Part shown: one piece after another, positions 26,004-34,462 of the stretch
Numbering within the stretch: the first letter of the stretch is position 1
Layout: every line of letters starts with the position of its first letter
Assembly: GCF_000521465.1 (NCBI RefSeq)
Contig: NZ_BAVR01000043.1
Coordinates: forward strand, 1 to 34,462
Length of the DNA stretch: 34,462 bases
Direction of reading: 5' to 3'
DNA from: Acetivibrio straminisolvens JCM 21531
GTDB taxonomy: Bacteria; Bacillota; Clostridia; Acetivibrionales; Acetivibrionaceae
Position numbers and translations under genes: made by a program
Notes under the pieces: model-generated
Seen by the model: only the letters and a program-made list of their open reading frames with translations
What the model was told of the DNA's origin: nothing
Database searches by the model: none

Positions 26004-26420
26004 TTAGAATGGAAGTTCGTCATCATCATCCACAGGATAAAATCCATCCGCTGGCCCCGCAATTTCTGCCGCAGGTCTCATTTCTCCCATTCCTTGACTC
26101 TTTTTGCTCTCAGCAAAATGCAATTCTTCCGCAACCACTTCGGTTACGTAATGTTTCTTTCCTTCGTTGTCATCCCATGTACGGGTCTGCAGTCTTCCAA
26201 TGACTACTACTTTGAGACCTTTTGTAAAATACTTCGAGCAAAACTCCGCACTTTTATCCCACGCTACAATGGGAAAAAAATCTGCCTGTTTTTCCTCTCC
26301 CTGCCGTGCAAAACGTCGATCTACAGCCAATGTAAAGCTTGCAACCGGTGTATTGTTGACAGTCGTATATCTTAATTCAGGGTCCCTGGTAAGTCTTCCC
26401 ATCAAAATAACCTTGTTCAT
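26004..26420 (-). CDS. ssb: Single-stranded DNA-binding protein
   Basis: 138 residues. OB-fold from MNKVILMGRLTRDPELRYT through about residue 105 (FFPIVAWDKSAEFCSKYF; VVVIGRLQTRTWDDNEGKKH). A short linker leads to the acidic tip DDDDELPF that recruits replication and repair proteins. The linker is short compared with E. coli. It lies nine bases after rpsF, so the two are co-transcribed and probably coupled in translation. Confidence 0.97.
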   Translation of the reverse strand: MNKVILMGRLTRDPELRYTTVNNTPVASFTLAVDRRFARQGEEKQADFFPIVAWDKSAEFCSKYFTKGLKVVVIGRLQTRTWDDNEGKKHYVTEVVAEELHFAESKKSQGMGEMRPAAEIAGPADGFYPVDDDDELPF

Positions 26421-26429
26421 AATTTCACC

Positions 26430-26717
26430 TTAATTATCCTTTTTAACAATAATATCTTTAATGATACCGTCGGTTATTCTAAAGATTCTTTCAAGCTCGC
26501 GGGGAAAACTGGATTCGGCAGTAAAGTTCGCCAAAACATAATACCCTTCATTAAAGAAATTGATAGGATAAGCAAGCTTTCTTTTGCCCCACTCATCTAT
26601 GCTCTCTAATTGAGCTGAAGATTCAATGGTGCTCTTAATTTTTTCAATCAGGGATTTTGTCTCTTCTTCACTAAATTCCGGACTAATAATAAAGATAGTT
26701 TCGTATTTATTTGTCAT
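26430..26717 (-). CDS. rpsF: 30S ribosomal protein S6
   Basis: 95 residues: YETIFIISPEFSEEETKSLI, DEWGKRKLAYPINFFNEGYY and the closing ELERIFRITDGIIKDIIVKK are typical S6. First gene of the operon, with ribosome site AAGGAGGTGAAG and the candidate S6:S18 leader just upstream. Confidence 0.97.
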   Translation of the reverse strand: MTNKYETIFIISPEFSEEETKSLIEKIKSTIESSAQLESIDEWGKRKLAYPINFFNEGYYVLANFTAESSFPRELERIFRITDGIIKDIIVKKDN

Positions 26718-26735
26718 TCGACTTCACCTCCTTCT

Positions 26736-26783
26736 GGACTAAACGGCCCTGTTTCACGAGAACAGAGCAAGGATTCACAGTCG
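26736..26783 (-). ncRNA. Candidate S6:S18 ribosomal leader
   Basis: In the 70-base leader of rpsF the minus strand forms a lower stem GACT/AGTC and an upper stem GCTCTGTT/AACAGGGC (one G-U pair). CCG directly follows the upper stem on its 3' side, in the internal loop. A stem with an unpaired CCG is the known binding site for the S6:S18 complex, mimicking its 16S rRNA site and giving autoregulation. The assignment is by eye from this layout. Confidence 0.65.
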
Positions 26784-26786
26784 TTA

Positions 26787-26815
26787 ATTTTATCACATTT
26801 TTTTCATATGTACAA
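26787..26815 (-). promoter_or_regulatory. Promoter of rpsF-ssb-rpsR
   Basis: Minus strand TTGTAC (26810-26815), 17-base spacer, TAAAAT (26787-26792), immediately before the candidate leader. Confidence 0.75.
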
Positions 26816-27312
26816 CTCTTTTTATTAAATTATTATTAAAAATATTAAAATTTCATTTACTTATAAAGAAAGATTTATTATAATTGAGACAATCTCTCGA
26901 TATAATTGTCTATAATATTTAGTTACTTTATGTATAATTATTTTAATAATAGTTGCCACATTCAATAGATTTCGAGGGTTTTTTCTGCTTTTACATATTA
27001 TTCAATTTTTGAAATAATTGTATGAGGCAGTAGCTGAATGTGTAAAAACTGTTCCCAAAACACTAGTTATATGGTATTATATTATTATATATGAGTATAA
27101 AATTATTAATTGATTTAGGAAATGAGGTATCATACTGCATTGAGCGAACTGGTGTTTGCAACAATATGATTTATCAACAGCTTTAATTCAACATTTCACC
27201 AACACTATAAACACACAGCTCCAAATTAATTGGACTTGTTAATTGGACTTGCTTGAAACCCGGAAACCTATGGACTAATTTGAATTGTTATACATCCTTT
27301 AGAAAGGGTGAG
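26816..27312. other. AT-rich divergent intergenic region
   Basis: About 500 bases with no gene. It holds an inverted repeat CACATTCA/TGAATGTG (26957-26964, 27035-27042) enclosing ATTATTCAA/TTGAAATAAT, a perfect 13-base tandem duplication at 27226-27251, and a possible promoter for the cyclase gene (TTGAAA at 27253, 17-base spacer, TAATTT at 27276). I do not see a cyclic-di-GMP riboswitch consensus. Confidence 0.45.
27226..27251. repeat. 13-bp perfect tandem duplication
   Basis: TTAATTGGACTTG occurs twice head to tail, ending just before the putative -35 of the cyclase gene. Confidence 0.8.
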
Positions 27313-28583
27313 ATGAACGTGTCAAAAAAAACTTCAAATAAAAATAACGAAAATAAAAAAATAAAAATAAAAAGAAACCAGGTTTTTTTACTCTATTGTT
27401 GTTTTCTCTAGTTGCCGGTGCAGTTTTAACTTTTCCTACTTATTTATTGTTTTCGTACTATACCGACAACCCTTTGAGCAATGTTCCCATAATAATGTTC
27501 ACTTCAATATACAGCGGGATTTTGTATGTGATAATATTTCAGGTATCCAGTATATTGATAAGGAATTATTTTGTGGAGCATGTAAATGAAAAGGATCTTA
27601 ATAACTTTAGGGATTTTACGGATATAATCCACAAATCTGCTTCAGAAATTGAAGCATATCAAACCCTGTATGACTTTATACAAAAAATTCGAGTCAGCAA
27701 TCATATAACTTTGTTCTACCGCAAGGAAGTGTCTGCAAATGAAGTGGTGTGGGAGAGGCTTACAAAGGAAAGATTGCCCCTTTGCACCATGGAGCCTAGA
27801 AGCTGTCCTGTGGTTAAGTGCGGCCGGGCATGCCTGGTAATGAATATTGCTACCGATATACCGTGTGTCAATCAGCTTCGAGAGCACAAATCGGGAAGCT
27901 ACATTTGTATGCCGATAACCGAAGAAAATATAACATTAGGGATTCTGCAGCTTTATTCAAAGTCTAAAAACTACTTTTCAGAATCTCTTATATCAAAACT
28001 TGAGTCTTATATAGAAGTTGCCAAACCAGTTATCAGCAGTAAAAGAGCCTTAAGCAAACTTAACAAAAATGCTTCCACAGACAAACTTACAAAACTTTAT
28101 AACAGGAGGTTCTTAGAATATTATCTTGACAATCAACTTAACCTTGCCGGCTTCTCAAATCAGAAATTAAGTGTTATTATGATGGATATTGACAATTTCA
28201 AGCGAATAAATGATACCTATGGACATACCGCCGGCGATGCCGTGCTGGTTGTGTTCTCTCAGGTTATTTTGCGGTGTTTGAGACAGACCGACCTTGTTGC
28301 CCGTTATGGAGGAGAAGAATTCATAGCAATACTACCAACCTCCGATACCAAAAACGCCTATGAGATAGCTGAGCGTATCAGAGAATCCATAGCTGCAGAA
28401 CCCATGCCTAAAGTAAATAATGTTCAATTGCCTAATATAAGCTGCAGTTTTGGAGTTTCAACCTTTCCCATACATGCAGACAACAAAGTTGACCTGATAA
28501 AAACGGCGGATATAGCTTTATATAAAGCAAAGCAGTCGGGCAAAAACCGAGTCATAACCTACTCTGAGGGTATGGAAATGTAG
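27313..28583 (+). CDS. Diguanylate cyclase, membrane-anchored, GAF-GGDEF, frameshifted at the start
   Basis: Restored length is about 423 residues from ATG 27313 (or GTG 27319), after AAAGGGTGAG. The first 22 residues are Lys/Asn-rich. The first frame hits a stop at 27411; adding one T to the T7 run at 27383-27389 continues it as QVFFTLLLFSLVAGAVLTF. Two membrane helices follow (about 23-43, 55-80). A GAF domain covers about 100-240, with a Cys-rich loop (CPVVKCGRAC..PC). The GGDEF domain covers about 250-420: DKLTKLYNRRFLEYY, MMDIDNFKRINDTYGHTAGD, the active-site GGEEF and, five residues before it, an RQTD inhibitory site. It should make cyclic di-GMP with product inhibition. The Cys cluster suggests redox or metal sensing, which is inference. 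Its 3' end overlaps the restored nagA by 32 bases. Confidence 0.9.
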
Positions 28584-29729
28584 AATAAACTGTCATGCCC
28601 TGTATTATTGCTTCTTGAATGTTTAACTTTTTGTCCAATATTACAATATCTGCATCTTTTCCTTTTGACAGGCTGCCTTTCCTGTCAAAACGTTTATTAG
28701 CTTGGCGGGATTTTCCGATACCATTTTGATTACATCCTCCAAGCTAAATCCCAATTCTTTAACCATGTTTCTTATACCGTCTATCATTGTAAGAGTGCTT
28801 CCGGCCAACACACCGTTCTCAAATGCGGCCACACCGTCTTTGACCATAATTTGGCCTCCTGCAAACTTAAGTTTCCCATCTCCAAGTCCGGATGCCAAAA
28901 TAGAGTCGGTTATAAGAATCACTTTGTCCGGTGTTTTGCACTTAACAATCATTTGTATTACCGCTCCATGCACATGTATTAGGTCAGGAATTACTTCCAC
29001 CGTGACATTCTCGCTGTCCAATGCCGCTCCGGAAAGTCCCGGCTCCCTGTGGTGAATACCTGTCATTGCATTAAAAAGGTGGGTAACATGTTTAAAACCA
29101 TTTCTAAAGGCTTCCTTTGCCCCAGCAAAATCAATACCGGAATGTCCTGCGCTTAAAACTATGTTTTCTTTTTGGCATTTTTGAATTATTTCCAAAATTC
29201 CATCCAATTCAGGCGCAGCCGTCACAAGCCTTATATTATTTCCCGATTTCCCGATAAACTCATCGATTATTCCCGCATCAGGCTTTAGAATATGCTCCAT
29301 GGTGTGGGCTCCCCTGTATTTCGGATTTATAAACGGTCCTTCCATGTTAATGCCTGCTATTTTCGCACCCCTCAATCCTCTTTCCATGGCAAGCCGGATA
29401 TTTTCAAGAGCACGGTCTATATTTTCCTTAGAATCAGTCATGACCGTGGCAAGAAATGATGTAACACCCTTAGATGCAAGAAATAAAGACAACTCATTTA
29501 GCCGGTTCGGATCTGCTTTCATAATATCAATGCCTGCAGCACCATGCGTGTGTACGTCTATAAATCCCGGAACCACGTAAAAGCCTTCCGCATCCAAAAC
29601 TTCACAGTCCTTTTCCGAAACCTCAATGTTTTTATCAATCCTTGTGATTCTCCCGCTGTCAATCAATATATCCCGTGCCTCAAAACCTTTTTGGCTGTCC
29701 AAAACAAGTCCGTTTTTTATAAGTTTCAT
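28552..29729 (-). CDS. nagA: N-acetylglucosamine-6-phosphate deacetylase, frameshifted near the 3' end
   Basis: Restored length is about 392 residues. Metal and active-site motifs: FIDVHTHGAAGID, MEGPFINPKYRGAH, LSAGHSGIDFAGA, HVTHLFNAMTG and the catalytic-Asp segment ILITDSILASG. It deacetylates GlcNAc-6-P for amino-sugar use or wall recycling. The first frame stops at 28641 with ..NVLTGKAACQKEKMQIL. Adding one base to the A4 run at 28687-28690 (T on the coding strand) gives NVFDRKGSLSKGKDADIVIL, then DKKLNIQEAIIQGMTVYSTF and a stop at 28552. This is the normal NagA ending, so the break is probably an error. Start ATG with AAAGGAG upstream. No nagB is visible nearby. Confidence 0.93.
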
Positions 29730-30028
29730 TTTTTTCTCCTTTGATTTTCATGTTTAGTTTATCTATGATGATTTTTACATATAATAAATTAAAATAAATT
29801 TAGAATAAAAATAACTGTAATATTTTAATAAGTTATGATATTATATTATCATAACATTTGTGTTTTTTCCAATGTATAAAAACTTGTTTCAAAGAGTCTG
29901 TATTTTATTCGTGTTTTATCCGTATTGTTGAAAATAAAATAAAGTTTTGTTTCGCATTTGTCGATTTTGATTAAGAAAAAAAATATTATGTTTATACTAA
30001 AATAAATACACAAAGAAGAGGTATGATA

Positions 30029-32260
30029 ATGATGAACACAACAGCGAATATTGATGAGGTTTTTAAGGTTATTAATGCAGAACATCCCGATCCGTTCAGC
30101 GTGCTGGGCATGCACCGTCTAGAGCCTGAAAATGGGATGGCCGTAAGGGCATTTCTGCCAAATGCAAAAGAAATTATAGTTGAGGAACTCTTCGGAACAA
30201 GTGCGTATCAAATGGAAAAAGTCGAGGACAGAGGCTTTTTTGAAGCCGTAATTAAGGACAGGAGCGACTTTTTCAAATACAACCTTAGAGTTACCGACTA
30301 CGAAGGCAACAGTTTTACCTTTTGTGACCCTTACTGCTTTTTGCCTGTGCTTTCGGACTATGACCTTTATTTGTTCAATGAAGGCAACAACCATAAAATC
30401 TATGAAAAGCTGGGTGCCCACAAAATGACTATTGACGGCATAGAGGGTACGCTCTTTGCTGTTTGGGCCCCTTGTGCAAAACGCGTCAGTGTTGTAGGAA
30501 ATTTCAATCAATGGGATGGCCGCCGGCATCAGATGAGGGTAAGAGGAAATTCCGGAGTATGGGAGTTATTTATCCCTGGTATTGGTCAAGGTGAAATATA
30601 TAAATACGAGATAAAAACCCCTCACAATGAGCTGTACATTAAGGCAGACCCCTATGCTTTTTATTCGGAACTTCGTCCAAACACCGCTTCCATCGTATAT
30701 GACATTGACGGATATGAGTGGAATGATGCGGACTGGATGCGTGAAAGAGACAACAGCAACTCTTTTGAAAAGCCCATATCCATATATGAAGTACATCTTG
30801 GTTCATGGAAAAGGGTTTCAAACGATGAAAACGGCTTCCACTCATACAGGGAACTGGCGGATATGCTCGTAGAGTATGTGAAATACATGGGGTACACTCA
30901 CATTGAACTTTTGCCCATCGCAGAGCATCCTTTCGATGGGTCCTGGGGATATCAAATCACCGGATATTATGCGGTGACCAGCAGATATGGGGACCCCAAA
31001 GACTTTATGTATTTTGTGGACAAATGTCATCAAAACGGCATCGGAGTCCTGATTGACTGGGTACCGGCTCATTTTCCGAAAGACGGTCACGGACTGGCAA
31101 GGTTTGACGGCACAGCCCTGTACGAGCACTACGACCCCAAACAGGGTGAGCATCCCGACTGGGGTACCCACATATTCAACTACGGAAGAAATGAAGTTAA
31201 AAACTTCCTGATTTCCAATGCCCTGTTCTGGCTTGACAAATACCATATTGACGGACTCAGGGTTGATGCAGTCGCATCCATGCTCTATCTGGATTACGGC
31301 AAAAAGGATGGAGAATGGATACCCAACCGCTGGGGCGGAAAGGAAAATGTTGATGCCATTGAGTTTATGAGGCAGCTAAATTCAACAGTATTCCAATACT
31401 ACCCCGGAGTTATGATGACTGCTGAAGAATCCACCTCCTGGGCCCTTGTAACCAAGCCTCCTTTTACAGGCGGCCTTGGATTTTCATACAAGTGGAACAT
31501 GGGCTGGATGAATGATTTCTTACGTTACATGAGTATGGACTCCGTATATAGAAAGTACCATCAAAACCTCATAACCTTTTCCTTGATGTATGCTTTCTCG
31601 GAAAACTTTATACTTGTACTTTCCCATGACGAAGTGGTACACGGCAAGTGCTCTATGATAGAAAAAATGCCGGGAGATTACTGGCAAAAGTTTGCAGGCC
31701 TACGAGCAAGCTACGGTTACCTATACGGGCATCCCGGTAAGAAGCTTCTTTTCATGGGAGGAGAATTTGCACAGTTTATCGAATGGAATTACAAGCAAAG
31801 CCTTGACTGGTTCCTTTTGGATTATGATATGCATAAGAAGATGCAAGACTATGTAAGGGACCTCAACAAGCTTTACAGAAGTGAAAAAGCACTGTATGAA
31901 GTGGATTTCCACTATGAAGGCTTTGAATGGATAGATTGCAATGATACGGAACACAGCATAATATCCTTTATGAGAAAGGGCAAGGACTGGCATGATTCTC
32001 TCATATTTGTGTGCAACTTTACGCCGGTGCCCCATGATGACTACCGTATTGGTTCTCCTTTCAACACCACGTATGATGAGATTTTCAATAGTGACTGGGA
32101 GAAATACGGCGGAAGCAATGTCGGAAACTTCGAGCCGATTAAGGCTGAGGAGATAAGCATGCACAACAAGCCTTATTCTATGAAGCTCCGCATTCCACCT
32201 CTTGCAACCATTGTTCTAAAGCCAAGATTTGATGAAAAGGATAAATCCCGCTTAAAATAA
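30029..32260 (+). CDS. glgB: 1,4-alpha-glucan branching enzyme
   Basis: 743 residues from ATG 30029. The ATG at 30023 is in frame, but the AGAAGAGG ribosome site abuts it. N-terminal beta-sandwich modules (about 10-105 and a CBM48 at 120-215 with FAVWAPCAKRVSVVGNFNQW) precede the GH13 barrel. Catalytic regions: LLPIAEHPFDGSWGYQITGY, DWVPAHFPKDGHGLARFDG, GLRVDAVASMLYLDY (nucleophile Asp), MMTAEESTSW (acid Glu) and LSHDEVVHGK. The C-terminal beta domain ends LRIPPLATIVLKPRF. It adds alpha-1,6 branches to glycogen. It stands alone here, without other glg genes, and is intact. Confidence 0.97.
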   Translation: MMNTTANIDEVFKVINAEHPDPFSVLGMHRLEPENGMAVRAFLPNAKEIIVEELFGTSAYQMEKVEDRGFFEAVIKDRSDFFKYNLRVTDYEGNSFTFCDPYCFLPVLSDYDLYLFNEGNNHKIYEKLGAHKMTIDGIEGTLFAVWAPCAKRVSVVGNFNQWDGRRHQMRVRGNSGVWELFIPGIGQGEIYKYEIKTPHNELYIKADPYAFYSELRPNTASIVYDIDGYEWNDADWMRERDNSNSFEKPISIYEVHLGSWKRVSNDENGFHSYRELADMLVEYVKYMGYTHIELLPIAEHPFDGSWGYQITGYYAVTSRYGDPKDFMYFVDKCHQNGIGVLIDWVPAHFPKDGHGLARFDGTALYEHYDPKQGEHPDWGTHIFNYGRNEVKNFLISNALFWLDKYHIDGLRVDAVASMLYLDYGKKDGEWIPNRWGGKENVDAIEFMRQLNSTVFQYYPGVMMTAEESTSWALVTKPPFTGGLGFSYKWNMGWMNDFLRYMSMDSVYRKYHQNLITFSLMYAFSENFILVLSHDEVVHGKCSMIEKMPGDYWQKFAGLRASYGYLYGHPGKKLLFMGGEFAQFIEWNYKQSLDWFLLDYDMHKKMQDYVRDLNKLYRSEKALYEVDFHYEGFEWIDCNDTEHSIISFMRKGKDWHDSLIFVCNFTPVPHDDYRIGSPFNTTYDEIFNSDWEKYGGSNVGNFEPIKAEEISMHNKPYSMKLRIPPLATIVLKPRFDEKDKSRLK

Positions 32261-32279
32261 GATTTATATATTTATAATA

Positions 32280-32321
32280 ATTGCCACTTTGACCGGGCGA
32301 TGAGCCGGTTAAAGTGGCAAT
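32280..32321. terminator. Bidirectional terminator between glgB and the ABC operon
   Basis: 16-bp stem (32281-32296 with 32305-32320, one G-U pair) and an 8-base loop. The plus strand continues TCAAATTTATTTGG, the minus strand TTATTATAAATA. The genes on either side are convergent. Confidence 0.85.
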
Positions 32322-32364
32322 CAAATTTATTTGGAACATCAAGATTCTATATATTTTTATTCCT

Positions 32365-32781
32365 TTACTTGCCTATTACATGAGCACTATATTTGCCATT
32401 AGTCTCTTCATTCACATAAAAATATAAATACCATTTTCCAATTGAGTTATTAACTTTTATTACTTTTTGCTCAGAAAAGATACTCTCTTTGCTTACAGTT
32501 CCTGTCCATTGTACTGCATTATCCGGAGATTTCAACTCAAACACAACACTTCCTCCATCGAGAACAACTTCTAAATCAACAGTCAATTCCTTTATATTGG
32601 ATTTATTAATATTAATTCCCTGATAAAAAGTTGTATAATTTGGATCAAAATCTTCTGCTAAAAATAATCCTTCCAGATTTTCTTCTAACTTAACATCATT
32701 TTTATACCTAAAACTAAAGAATAAAGCTGATGATATTAAAACAATCACTATTATTACAATAGATATTATCTTTTTTCTCAT
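32365..32781 (-). CDS. Small membrane-anchored protein of an ABC exporter operon
   Basis: 138 residues from ATG 32781, chosen for the GAGGGGG ribosome site just upstream; a longer in-frame start lies within the ATPase gene. One N-terminal hydrophobic helix (KKIISIVIIVIVLISSALFF) is followed by about 110 extracellular, beta-rich residues (EVVLDGGSVVFELKSPDNAV; SIGKWYLYFYVNEETNGKY). No lipobox Cys is present. I do not recognise a family. It starts 25 bases after the ATPase stop and is the last gene of the operon, so it may be an accessory of the exporter. Confidence 0.7.
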   Translation of the reverse strand: MRKKIISIVIIVIVLISSALFFSFRYKNDVKLEENLEGLFLAEDFDPNYTTFYQGININKSNIKELTVDLEVVLDGGSVVFELKSPDNAVQWTGTVSKESIFSEQKVIKVNNSIGKWYLYFYVNEETNGKYSAHVIGK

Positions 32782-32806
32782 TCTTATCCCCCTCTTTTTA
32801 AATAAA

Positions 32807-33523
32807 TTATGATGATTTTGATATCTTTTCCTCCAAGTCACTATTATTAGTCACATCTGAATCTATCTTCCCATCCGTTATAGTAATTATCCGTTTAGAA
32901 TACGAAGCTACTTTATTGTCATGGGTAACTATTATTAAAGTTTTTCCCTCATTATTTATTGCTTTCATTATCTCTAGCAGTTCAATGCCTGTTTTTTGAT
33001 CCAAAGCACCTGTAGGTTCGTCTGCAAGTATTATTTCAGGCTCGCTCACGAGTGCTCTTGCTATTGCAACTCTTTGCTGTTGTCCTCCCGATATTTGTGT
33101 TGGTTTTTTATTCGCCAAGTCTTTAATTTTCAACTGTTCCAGATAATGGTATATCCTCTCTTTCTTTTCTCTTCTTGAGATCTTAATATTTAACAACGGC
33201 AGCTCTACATTTTCATAAACAGTGTATTCATTCAAAAGCGCGAAATGTTGAAAAACAAAGCTAATTACAGAACCTCTAATTTTGCTTAGTTTTGAATTAC
33301 CATATCCATTAACTAAACTTCCTTTCAAATAATAGCTTCCACTTGTCGGAATATCCATACATCCAATTATATTAAGCAAAGTTGACTTTCCGGAACCTGA
33401 TGCCCCCATAATAGATACAAACTCACCGGCATTAATTTTTAAATTAACATTTTGCAGCGCTATTGTTTTATAACTGTCTTTTCCATATATCTTTCCTATA
33501 TTTTCTAACCTAATTATCTCCAT
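32807..33523 (-). CDS. ABC transporter ATP-binding protein, MacB/LolD type
   Basis: 238 residues from ATG 33523. Walker A MGASGSGKSTLLN, Q-loop VFQHFALLNEYTV, signature SGGQQQRVAIARALV, Walker B IILADEPTGALD, H-loop VTHDNKV. This subfamily powers MacB-type exporters that act on periplasmic or surface substrates, such as bacteriocins, antibiotics and lipoproteins. The start codon follows the permease stop by one base (TGATATG), so the two are translationally coupled. Confidence 0.95.
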   Translation of the reverse strand: MEIIRLENIGKIYGKDSYKTIALQNVNLKINAGEFVSIMGASGSGKSTLLNIIGCMDIPTSGSYYLKGSLVNGYGNSKLSKIRGSVISFVFQHFALLNEYTVYENVELPLLNIKISRREKKERIYHYLEQLKIKDLANKKPTQISGGQQQRVAIARALVSEPEIILADEPTGALDQKTGIELLEIMKAINNEGKTLIIVTHDNKVASYSKRIITITDGKIDSDVTNNSDLEEKISKSS

Positions 33524-33524
33524 A

Positions 33525-34462
33525 TCACTCTCTTCCCCCAATCAATTCTCTCGGCTGTAATCTGTTTATTTTTATTATTGGCAATATAGATGAAGCAAAA
33601 GTCATTATAATTATAGATGCTAGAATAAAAAGCAGCACTTCATCCTTGAACAGATCAAACACAATTTCCTTATATAACTGATAGAAGTATAATTATTTAA
33701 GTAAGAAATAGCAAACGCTACAATGGCTGAAATAATAGTTATTAGCATAATTTCTCCTACAATGATGATTTTAAGGCTATTTATACTTGCGCCTGTTGCC
33801 AATCTGATACCGAACTCACGTTTTCTTTGAATTATTGAAGATAGAATTACAGCTGTCGTCCCTGATAAAGCAGCTATCATAAAGAATATACTAATAAATA
33901 TATTAATTTTAAAAGTTTCTAATTTTTCATTTTTATACTCTTGTAATTCCTGGGCCATTGTCACACAACTCACTTTAAGTCCCAAATCCAAGGCTTTTCT
34001 TTCTATTTGTTCCGAGAGCGTTAAAAAATCATCTGATGAGTCCAGAACAAAAAACATCTTATGCAGCATACATAATGTAGACATTAAATCGTTTTTTTGA
34101 GTAGGAGTAAATGGAATTATAAACCTGCTGTCGATATCTTCTAATGGCAGTCTTATATAATCGTCATCTGAAAACCATTTATTATTTGGTTTCATTATTC
34201 CTACTACTTTAAATTTTTCTTTTTGATCCCCGACTGTAAGCACAGTACCTAATTTTATTATATCTTTATATTTATAACCGGCCAAAATAGGTATCTCTTC
34301 AACATTATCCGTATTGAAGTCATCTTTGTTAAGACTTCTACCTTCATATATCTCAATATCAAGAATATTGTAACAAATTTCGTCGGTATAAAATATTTCC
34401 GAAATACCGGGATTTTCCTCCCTGAAAGTGTTCTTATATATTTTTTTATTTAAATTAATTTG
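33525..34462 (-). CDS. ABC transporter permease, MacB/FtsX type, partial and frameshifted
   Basis: Partial: the frame is open to the window edge (QINLNKKIYKNTFREE.. at 34462), so the N-terminus and first helix are missing. The visible part is a MacB-type extracellular domain (GYKYKDIIKLGTVLTVGD; FKVVGIMKPNNKWF), then a helix pair (NIFISIFFMIAALSGTTAVI; KREFGIRLATGA is the usual cytoplasmic FtsX motif). The main frame breaks near 33668-33672. Adding one base continues EIVFDLFKDEVLLF, then SIIIMTFASSILPIIKINRL and QPRELIGGRE to a stop at 33525. That completes the last helix and the canonical Pro-x-Glu-x-Leu end. Partner of the ATPase directly downstream. Confidence 0.9.

Noticed and set aside
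27383-27389. Programmed frameshifting at the T7 run of the cyclase gene and the A6 run of the DUF2935 gene
   Set aside because: The same kind of break occurs in unrelated genes, including places without a slippery run or a downstream structure. Sequencing error is simpler.
32308-32333. A sixth copy of the repeat after the glgB terminator
   Set aside because: Only TTTATTTGG followed by AA is shared, which is too short to separate from chance, and it is on the opposite strand from the other copies.

Overview
The window comes from a Gram-positive, low-GC, cellulosome-forming clostridium, most likely the Clostridium (Acetivibrio/Hungateiclostridium) thermocellum group. The main evidence is a secreted pectate lyase carrying a type I dockerin with Ser-Thr recognition pairs in both repeats, an S-layer-homology (SLH) surface protein, and an rpsF-ssb-rpsR operon. 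The species call is inference, not a database match.

Layout. 1-4.6 kb (minus strand): a membrane-anchored GH8-like protein, a YcdB/SLH surface protein and a YkuE-like metallophosphoesterase. 4.7-5.8 kb (plus): a membrane-anchored cysteine amidase. 5.85-8.8 kb (minus): a large stand-alone SF2 helicase with an unusual glycine-rich hydrophobic C-terminal segment. 9.0-11.4 kb (minus): rho then rpmE, behind a consensus sigma-A promoter. 11.7-14.5 kb: a multi-zinc-ribbon protein (minus), then a CPBP protease, a Ser-Gly repeat protein and a small beta-sandwich protein (plus). 14.7-19.7 kb (minus): tRNA-Thr, the PL1-dockerin-CBM-PL9 pectate lyase, tRNA-Val, a DUF2935 protein and tRNA-Pro. 19.8-23.5 kb (plus): a TtcA-like thiolase and a phosphodiester-glycosidase-domain exoprotein. 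23.7-26.8 kb: galU (minus), a YihY-type membrane protein (plus) and the rpsF-ssb-rpsR operon (minus). 27.3-32.3 kb: a GAF-GGDEF diguanylate cyclase (plus), nagA (minus) and glgB (plus). 32.4 kb to the end (minus): a MacB-type ABC exporter operon whose permease runs off the window.

Two patterns cut across the annotation. First, ten genes contain fourteen reading-frame breaks. Almost all are single-base losses, several sit in homopolymers, and each restored frame then runs to a normal end with no nonsense codon. This looks like sequencing error in a draft assembly, so I list each broken gene once at its restored extent. Second, a dispersed repeat directly follows the T-tract of five minus-strand intrinsic terminators (tRNA-Thr, tRNA-Val, tRNA-Pro, galU, rpsR). 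All copies have the same orientation, start at the same point and end at different lengths. The longer ones keep an open reading frame and can fold into two hairpins. This is the most unusual structure I see here.

Functionally the window mixes housekeeping (rho, L31, S6/S18/SSB, tRNAs, TtcA), cell-surface and carbohydrate work (pectate lyase, GH8, SLH protein, GlgB, GalU, NagA) and signalling or transport (diguanylate cyclase, ABC exporter). There is no CRISPR array, prophage or intact insertion sequence.
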